Assembly: GCA_963648895.1 (NCBI GenBank)
Contig: CAVJGK010000088.1
Span: 1 to 6,085, forward strand
Direction of reading: 5' to 3'
From: UBA3210 sp963648895
GTDB lineage: Bacteria > Bacillota_I > Bacilli_A > RFN20 > CAG-449
DNA: 6,085 nucleotides
In this document: positions 1 to 3,553 of the stretch, one piece after another
How the letters are laid out: every line of letters begins with the position of its first letter
Position numbering within the stretch: position 1 is the first letter of the stretch
Notes under the pieces: model-generated
Database searches by the model: none
Seen by the model: the letters and a program-made list of their open reading frames with translations, nothing else
Told to the model about the DNA's origin: nothing
Program-made: the position numbers and the translations under genes

Positions 1-89
1 ATTATAATCTTTATATTGATGCTTCAATGGATGTAAACAAAATAGTTGATTTGATTGTAAAAGAGGCAAAAAAAATAGATTTAGATTAG
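1..89 (+). CDS. C-terminal end of an unidentified protein, possibly a P-loop nucleotide kinase-like protein
   Basis: Reading from position 3, the frame is open for 28 codons and stops at TAG 87-89. The visible tail reads Y-N-L-Y-I-D-A-S-M-D, then a V-x-K-I-V-D-L-I-V-K-E-A-K-K helix. An 'IDAS...D.....VDLIV' ending is reminiscent of cytidylate kinase-like and other small P-loop kinases, where a final strand and helix close the fold. That is only a resemblance; no catalytic motif lies in the window. The gene starts before the window. No clear terminator hairpin follows it: the next 45 bases are A-rich and unstructured. Confidence 0.55.
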   Translation, partial: YNLYIDASMDVNKIVDLIVKEAKKIDLD

Positions 90-174
90 AAAAAAATAAT
101 TAAAAAAAGCTGAATAATAAATATGTATAAAAATCATGTTAATTGTCATTATTCTATTCAATAAAATAAATGAA

Positions 175-222
175 GTGGGTGATAAAGTGGGTGATAGAGT
201 GGGTGATAAAGTGGGTGATAAA
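175..222 (+). repeat. Four tandem copies of a 12-bp repeat, GTGGGTGATAAA
   Basis: Copies lie at 175-186, 187-198, 199-210 and 211-222. Three are identical; the second reads GTGGGTGATAGA. The period is a multiple of three and in frame encodes V-G-D-K/R, so it is best explained as the repetitive linker of the decayed winged-helix protein, not as a non-coding satellite. Such arrays can change copy number by slippage. Confidence 0.9.
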
Positions 223-325
223 AAATTAACTTTGTCACAAATTAAGGTACTTGCTTAGATTAGAAATAATGAAAATGTTACAAAACCTCAATTGATAATT
301 ATATGCAATTTGAGTAAGTCATCTA

Positions 326-353
326 TTGATAATTACTTATCATTTGATATAAT
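326..353 (+). promoter_or_regulatory. Sigma-A-type promoter of the XRE-DUF3990 operon
   Basis: A -35 box TTGATA (326-331) is separated by 16 bp from a consensus -10 box TATAAT (348-353). The predicted start of transcription is near 360, leaving a short leader before the ATG at 384. It is the best promoter match seen between 90 and 383. It lies within the degenerate tail of the upstream pseudogene, so the operon does not depend on upstream transcription. Confidence 0.75.
327..342. promoter_or_regulatory. Perfect dyad over the -35/spacer region, candidate operator
   Basis: TGATAA (327-332), four bases, TTATCA (337-342) form a perfect 6-bp inverted repeat covering most of the -35 box and the start of the spacer. 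Binding here would block RNA polymerase. The first gene of the operon has an XRE DNA-binding domain, so autorepression is the natural inference. An 11-bp direct repeat ATTGATAATTA (291-301 and 325-335) places a second half-site 34 bp upstream. AT-rich DNA yields such dyads by chance, so this is a candidate only. Confidence 0.45.
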
Positions 354-372
354 AAAATTGATGAGAAATGAT

Positions 373-378
373 AGGTGA
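373..378 (+). promoter_or_regulatory. Ribosome binding site AGGTGA that fixes the start of the XRE-DUF3990 gene
   Basis: AGGTGA lies five bases before ATG 384-386. A GTG in the same frame at 375-377 would start inside this site and has no Shine-Dalgarno of its own, so ATG 384 is preferred. The site overlaps the TGA that ends the pseudogene frame. Confidence 0.75.
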
Positions 379-383
379 TTATT

Positions 384-1229
384 ATGGATAAACTTATTAA
401 AAACATAAGACAAAGCGTGGGAATGAGCCAAGAGCAGTTTGCTAATGCTCTTGGAACAACGCCACTTTCAATCAATCGATGGGAAAATGGCAAAACACAA
501 CCAAATAAGATGGCACAATTGCAATTATTCGAGTTTTGTAAGAAGTACAATATCGACTTATTTGATTATATTGTAAAACAAGTTTATGTTGACACTAACG
601 ATAACAACTTGATTCTTTATCATGGATCAAAGAAAGGTATTGTTGGTAATATTGAACCAATAAGTCGTGAGTCTTGTGATTTTGGAAAAGGATTTTATCT
701 TGGTAGTGCTCCATCACAACCATTAACATTAATATGTGATGAAGAAAAACCAATCTTGTACACGATGAAACTTGATATAACAGGATTAAAAGTTTTGAAA
801 GTTGAAATGAACATTGAATGGGCAATGATAATTGCCTATTATCGTGGATATATGGATGAAGTAAAGGGAAGTGAAATTTATAATAAGTATAAAGCATTGA
901 CTGATGGATACGATGTGATAGTTGGATATATCGCGAATGATAGGATGTATAAAGTTATGAAGAACTTTTTTGAAAAAGAAATAACTGATGTAGCACTTAT
1001 CCATAGCCTTTCTGCATTAGATCTGGGAATTCAGTATGTTTGTAAAAGTGAAAAAGCCTGCGAACAACTTGAAATTATAAACCAAAGAGAATTAACATCA
1101 CTTGAATTAGCTATTCTCAAAGATAAGAGTATCATCAGAAGACAAGAAGGAATAAACCTTACTGAAGAGATGTTATTGAAATATCGTAGAGAAGGAAAAT
1201 TCTTCGATGAAATAATAAGGGGTGAATGA
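384..1229 (+). CDS. XRE-family helix-turn-helix protein fused to a DUF3990 (ADP-ribosyltransferase-like) domain
   Basis: The protein has 281 aa. Residues about 4-62 are an XRE/Cro-type helix-turn-helix, with MSQEQFANALGTTPLSI followed by N-R-W-E-N-G-K, the typical recognition-helix end. Residues about 77-235 match DUF3990. L-Y-H-G-S (78-82) and D-F-G-K-G-F-Y-L-G (99-107) mirror the PARP motifs 'LWHGS' and 'FGKGIYFA', so H80 and Y105 would bind NAD. A D-G-Y-D-V-I-V-G-Y-I-A-N-D-R-M segment (174-188) is also characteristic. The third PARP motif 'NEYIVY' aligns with I-Q-Y-V-C (216-220), putting Gln217 at the catalytic Glu position, so activity is uncertain. The domain could be an ADP-ribosyltransferase, another NAD-using enzyme or a binding module. 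It has no signal peptide or membrane segment and is probably cytoplasmic. It is followed directly by a coupled partner gene, a layout typical of toxin-antitoxin-like modules; the HTH probably represses its own promoter. Domain calls are confident; the function is inferred. Confidence 0.9.
   Translation: MDKLIKNIRQSVGMSQEQFANALGTTPLSINRWENGKTQPNKMAQLQLFEFCKKYNIDLFDYIVKQVYVDTNDNNLILYHGSKKGIVGNIEPISRESCDFGKGFYLGSAPSQPLTLICDEEKPILYTMKLDITGLKVLKVEMNIEWAMIIAYYRGYMDEVKGSEIYNKYKALTDGYDVIVGYIANDRMYKVMKNFFEKEITDVALIHSLSALDLGIQYVCKSEKACEQLEIINQRELTSLELAILKDKSIIRRQEGINLTEEMLLKYRREGKFFDEIIRGE
1218..1224 (+). promoter_or_regulatory. Ribosome binding site for the second operon gene, inside the end of the first
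   Basis: AGGGGTG lies six bases before ATG 1231-1233. A GTG at 1222-1224 in the same frame overlaps this site and is a poorer start. Because the site lies within the last codons of the upstream gene and the stop and start are one base apart (TGA-T-ATG), translation of the two genes is probably coupled. Confidence 0.75.
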
Positions 1230-1230
1230 T

Positions 1231-1659
1231 ATGAACGACGCTTTAGAATCAGCACTTTCAGACATGCAAGGGCAACTATTTGAAATGTCTATTGAAAAAG
1301 GACTCGATAGTGAAAACTTTATCAAGGTCTTTATGTTATCTGATATAGCTAGAGACCTTGATTCTGATTTTAACCATATGCAATGGGCAGGCAAAGAATA
1401 TATAATGGAACGTATTCTTGATGAATACAAAGACAAATTGAAAAAAAGCGGTGAGACATATGACAAAGAAACAATGTATTGGACTGGCTATGTCTATCGC
1501 AGATGGCATTATTATACAGGAGAAAGCAGCAAAGAAATTTATAAGCAAGCGAATGCAAAAACGATGCGTATAACTTATTTTCCTTATCACACTATGAGTG
1601 TGGAACTAGCGATAGAAAGACTAAAAGAGTCGTATCAAGAAAAACACAAAAATAAATGA
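1231..1659 (+). CDS. Conserved-looking hypothetical protein, operon partner of the XRE-DUF3990 protein
   Basis: The protein has 142 aa, is soluble and mostly helical, with no signal peptide or membrane segment. I cannot assign a named family. The first half (about 24-68) has the pattern F-I-x-x-F-M-x-S-D-I-A ... Q-W-A-G-K-E-Y-I-M-E-R-I-L-D-E. It loosely resembles DUF3791, a small family often encoded beside DUF3990 proteins, but the match is not strong. The second half is rich in aromatics: W-T-G-Y-V-Y-R-R-W-H-Y-Y-T-G-E-S-S-K-E-I-Y-K (84-105), then Y-F-P-Y-H-T-M (116-122) and E-L-A-I-E-R-L-K. This looks like a conserved domain seen with such operons. It starts one base after the upstream stop, so stoichiometric production and a physical or antagonistic link are likely. 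It could be the antitoxin, a partner or a second effector. The ATG is chosen over GTG 1222 by its ribosome binding site. Confidence 0.85.
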   Translation: MNDALESALSDMQGQLFEMSIEKGLDSENFIKVFMLSDIARDLDSDFNHMQWAGKEYIMERILDEYKDKLKKSGETYDKETMYWTGYVYRRWHYYTGESSKEIYKQANAKTMRITYFPYHTMSVELAIERLKESYQEKHKNK

Positions 1660-1687
1660 TAGAAAAATCATTTGATGTTAGAACTTA

Positions 1688-1754
1688 ATCACAAATGTGT
1701 CCAACAAAATATCACAAATGTGCCTAACAAAGAATCACAAATGTGTCTAACAAT
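1688..1754 (+). repeat. Three tandem 23-bp repeats, each with a CACA-AA-TGTG dyad
   Basis: Copies start at 1688, 1711 and 1734, an exact 23-bp period. The shared 21 bases are ATCACAAATGTG, T/C, C, C/T, AACAA, A/T. Each contains CACA-AA-TGTG, an inverted repeat with a 2-bp centre. The period is not a multiple of three, so it is not a coding repeat. It lies between the operon's last stop (1659) and the terminator at 1783. Equal spacing near two helical turns suits a protein-binding array; decayed mobile DNA is the alternative. There are too few copies and no spacers for a CRISPR array. Confidence 0.85.
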
Positions 1755-1782
1755 ACTTATAAAACAAAAATTATTTACTAAT

Positions 1783-1810
1783 AAAGCAAGGTCTATGGCC
1801 TTGTCTTTTT
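1783..1810 (+). terminator. Rho-independent terminator between convergent genes, probably bidirectional
   Basis: CAAGGTC (1787-1793) pairs with GGCCTTG (1797-1803) around a TAT loop with one G-T pair. The stem can extend with AAAG (1783-1786) against CTTT (1805-1808) around one bulged T. On the + strand T-rich sequence follows (1806-1810 are all T). On the minus strand the hairpin overlaps the brnQ stop codon and is followed by CTTTATTAG and a later T-run, so it may also end brnQ transcription. Confidence 0.65.
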
Positions 1811-3148
1811 ATTTGAAGCTAAGTTTCCTAACTTTCTTTTCTCAAATAACTTAATACATAAATTAATTACTATTGATATTATAAATAAAGTAATAAATAT
1901 TAATACCCATCCATATCCTAATGAATAAAGTGGTAAATTAGAAATTAAGAAGTTTGAAAGGAATGATAATTTTAAATTAACTTGTTCTAATGCATAAATA
2001 ACGCTAATAAGGGCAACACCTGTAATAGTGACAGGATAAACAAGTTTATTGTTTTTCCAAAATCTATCGCTTAATCCTAAAAGAATTAATACAATAGATA
2101 TTGGATATATTGCGTTTAAAATAGGAATAGAAATACTTAAAATCGTATTTAAACCTAAATTACATATAACAAAAGAAACTGAAGTAATAATTAATACCCA
2201 TTTGGTATAACTGAGTTTATTAAATAATTTCGCAAAATATTGTGAAATAGAATTGATTAATCCTACACATGTTGTTAAACATGCAAGAGTGAAGATTGCT
2301 GCGATTAATATCGCACCATAAGATCCATATAGATTATAAACAATTAATCTTAAAGTTTGGGCGCCATTCTCACTATTAAATACTCCACTGGATTGTTGCC
2401 CCATATAACCTAGCATCATATAAATAAGGGCTAAAATAATTCCGGCGAATAATCCAGCTTTTAAAGAATAAGATAATTCTTTTCTCTTATCTGTTATTCC
2501 AAAACTATTTAATGTAGTCGCCACAACTAATCCAAAATTTAAAGCTGCAATGGCATCCATTGTATTATAGCCTTCACTAAATCCAGCTAAGAAGGCGTTA
2601 TTTGAATATGTATCATTAGGTGAAGCAACAACCTTATTACCCATAAATAAGAAACTAACAAATAAGAATACTAGTAAAAATAATAAAGTAGGTGTTAAAA
2701 ATTTACCAATTCTTTCTACTAACATAGAAGGCTTTAAACATAACCATAAAGCAACTAAGAAGAAGATAAATGAATAAAGTAACATTAACCAAGTATTGTA
2801 ACTTGAATCTGATAAATAAGGAGCAATTGCCATTTCAAAAGGTAAAGAAGCTGCACGAGGAATTCCTAGTCCTGGTCCAATGGCTAGATAAATTAAAACG
2901 GCAAAGCCAATACCAAAATATTTATTAACTCTTTGGCCTAAAAGATCTAATCCGCCAAATTTAGAAACAACAATAACTCCTAATACTGGTAAAACTACGG
3001 CAGTAATAATAAACCCCATCATGGCAAGAGGGATATTACTTCCAGCAGATTGTCCTAAGAAAGTAGGGAAAATTAAATTGCCCGCGCCAAAGAACATTGA
3101 AAATAACATGAAAGTTATTAATATCATTTTTTTAGCATTTAGTTTCAT
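1793..3148 (-). CDS. brnQ: Branched-chain amino acid transport system II carrier protein (LIVCS family)
   Basis: The protein has 451 aa, full length for BrnQ carriers (about 430-450). It imports leucine, isoleucine and valine in symport with Na+ or H+ across the cytoplasmic membrane. Family signatures are F-G-A-G-N-L-I-F-P-T-F-L-G (20-32) in the first membrane segment, G-P-G-L-G-I-P-R-A-A (91-100), and a D-A-I-A-A-L-N-F-G-L segment near the middle. The rest is a chain of about twelve hydrophobic segments ending in a short basic tail (K-K-T-R-P). The ATG at 3148-3146 is set by GGAGGTG on the minus strand (3159-3153), six bases after GGAGG. The gene is monocistronic, convergent with the XRE-DUF3990 operon, and preceded by a T-box leader with a predicted Ile specifier, which agrees with the substrate. 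Which of the three amino acids is preferred cannot be told from sequence. Confidence 0.95.
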   Translation of the reverse strand: MKLNAKKMILITFMLFSMFFGAGNLIFPTFLGQSAGSNIPLAMMGFIITAVVLPVLGVIVVSKFGGLDLLGQRVNKYFGIGFAVLIYLAIGPGLGIPRAASLPFEMAIAPYLSDSSYNTWLMLLYSFIFFLVALWLCLKPSMLVERIGKFLTPTLLFLLVFLFVSFLFMGNKVVASPNDTYSNNAFLAGFSEGYNTMDAIAALNFGLVVATTLNSFGITDKRKELSYSLKAGLFAGIILALIYMMLGYMGQQSSGVFNSENGAQTLRLIVYNLYGSYGAILIAAIFTLACLTTCVGLINSISQYFAKLFNKLSYTKWVLIITSVSFVICNLGLNTILSISIPILNAIYPISIVLILLGLSDRFWKNNKLVYPVTITGVALISVIYALEQVNLKLSFLSNFLISNLPLYSLGYGWVLIFITLFIISIVINLCIKLFEKRKLGNLASNKKTRP

Positions 3149-3160
3149 TGTGCACCTCCA

Positions 3161-3197
3161 AATAAAAAACTCGTCTCAAATAAAACTTTGAGACGAG
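3161..3197 (-). terminator. Regulated intrinsic terminator of the T-box leader
   Basis: CTCGTCTCAAA (3197-3187 on the minus strand) pairs perfectly over 11 bp with TTTGAGACGAG (3180-3170) around a six-base loop, followed by TTTTTTATT (3169-3161). It lies just before the brnQ ribosome binding site. Its 5' arm is shared with the antiterminator, so the two structures exclude each other. Confidence 0.93.
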
Positions 3198-3417
3198 CAA
3201 TAATCTTCTTACCCGCGGTACCACTCAAATTGTATAGAAAAACTATACCACTTCAGATTCTAACAAACCCTATGCACTTACGTAGCCTTCACGTTATCTC
3301 TTACTACTATTTTCAGAAATACAGCTTAGAAGTGATTTGATTATATTTTCATTTGTTAAGTTCCACCAAACCTTAACTCTCTATAAAACTTTAAATATAA
3401 TCCGTCTTCGTCAACGC
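3161..3417 (-). promoter_or_regulatory. T-box riboswitch leader of brnQ, predicted specifier AUC (tRNA-Ile)
   Basis: Read on the minus strand, the leader has the T-box parts in order. Stem I begins with the GACGAAGACGG region (about 3412-3402). The AGAGAG bulge (3382-3377) leads into apical stem GTTAAG/CTTAAC (3377-3372 and 3360-3355) with a GGTTTGGTGGAA loop. The specifier region TCAAATCACTTCT gives ATC at 3336-3334, in the usual 'xAA-codon-A-CTTC' context. A hairpin GTATAG/CTATAC (3248-3243 and 3237-3232) follows. The T-box sequence is TGGTACCGCG (3223-3214). TTTGAG just before it can pair with CTCAAA of the terminator 5' arm, forming the antiterminator. TGGT pairs with an ACCA tRNA end, meaning discriminator A as in tRNA-Ile. 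Uncharged tRNA-Ile should stabilise the antiterminator and turn on brnQ. The outer 5' boundary is approximate. Confidence 0.93.
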
Positions 3418-3426
3418 CTTTTTATT

Positions 3427-3454
3427 AGAGTAACATAAAAGACAGTATTATCAA
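3427..3454 (-). promoter_or_regulatory. Probable promoter of the T-box/brnQ transcript
   Basis: On the minus strand TTGATA (3454-3449) is followed after 16 bp by TACTCT (3432-3427), preceded by TGT, giving an extended -10. Transcription would begin near 3420, just before the first T-box stem. The -10 hexamer is weak; the position relative to the leader is the main support. Confidence 0.5.
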
Positions 3455-3493
3455 TCATTATTTTTAAAAATTTTAAAATAATTATTAATTCCA

Positions 3494-3515
3494 ATTGGCA
3501 CTTTATTGGCACTTA
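3494..3515 (+). repeat. Tandem 11-bp direct repeat ATTGGCACTTT/A before the large membrane-protein gene
   Basis: ATTGGCACTTT (3494-3504) is immediately followed by ATTGGCACTTA (3505-3515). The 11-bp pitch is about one helical turn, so a protein could bind both copies on the same face. CCAATTGG (3491-3498) is a palindrome overlapping the first copy. The second copy also forms the -24 element of a sigma-54-type promoter. Confidence 0.8.
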
Positions 3516-3522
3516 GTTTGCT
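3507..3522 (+). promoter_or_regulatory. Sigma-54 (RpoN)-type promoter candidate for the DUF898-like protein gene
   Basis: TGGCAC (3507-3512), five bases, TTGCT (3518-3522) is an exact match to the -24/-12 consensus TGGCAC-N5-TTGCW, with the required GG-N10-GC spacing. Transcription would start near 3533, leaving about 20 bases that include the AAAGGAGG ribosome binding site (3537-3544). A -10-like TATTAT (3522-3527) has no good -35 at 16-18 bp. Whether the organism has RpoN is not visible here. Confidence 0.5.
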
Positions 3523-3553
3523 ATTATCTAGAAAACAAAGGAGGTATTTTTCT

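Larger units (their letters stand above)
172..378 (+). pseudogene. Decayed C-terminal winged-helix fragment (of the kind found at the end of AlbA_2/AAA_4 ATP-binding proteins)
   Basis: The frame reads E, then four copies of V-G-D-K/R, then K-L-T-L-S-Q-I-K-V-L-A, a TAG stop (256-258), then I-R-N-N-E-N-V-T-K-P-Q-L and L-S-K-S-S-I-D-N-Y, ending at TGA 376-378. A 'VGDK' repeat followed by 'LTxxQxxIL..I..N..xT..xL...L.xSxxxV' is the usual tail of Schlafen-like/RecG-like ATP-binding proteins (AlbA_2, AAA_4) with a C-terminal winged helix. Family members read a sense codon where the TAG lies and go on to a recognition wing, which is missing here. No N-terminal catalytic domain precedes it: the frame is open back to 121 but carries no family motif. 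I read it as a relic left by deletion or recombination. The promoter of the next gene lies in its tail. Confidence 0.65.

Noticed and set aside
175..222. Possible CRISPR or satellite array
   Set aside because: The 12-bp units are contiguous with no spacers and encode an in-frame VGDK linker.
375..383. GTG 375 as the start of the XRE-DUF3990 gene
   Set aside because: It overlaps the AGGTGA ribosome binding site that is correctly spaced for ATG 384.
595..1590. Several minus-strand open frames opposite the operon
   Set aside because: They are antisense shadows of two well-supported genes, with no recognisable domains or ribosome binding sites.
1688..1754. Possible mini-CRISPR
   Set aside because: The repeats are directly adjacent, with only two or three bases between the shared parts, so there are no spacers, and no cas genes are present.
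1672..1854. A 60-codon open frame on the + strand
   Set aside because: It has no Shine-Dalgarno, consists of the 23-bp repeats read in shifting frames and then the terminator, and overlaps the brnQ 3' end.
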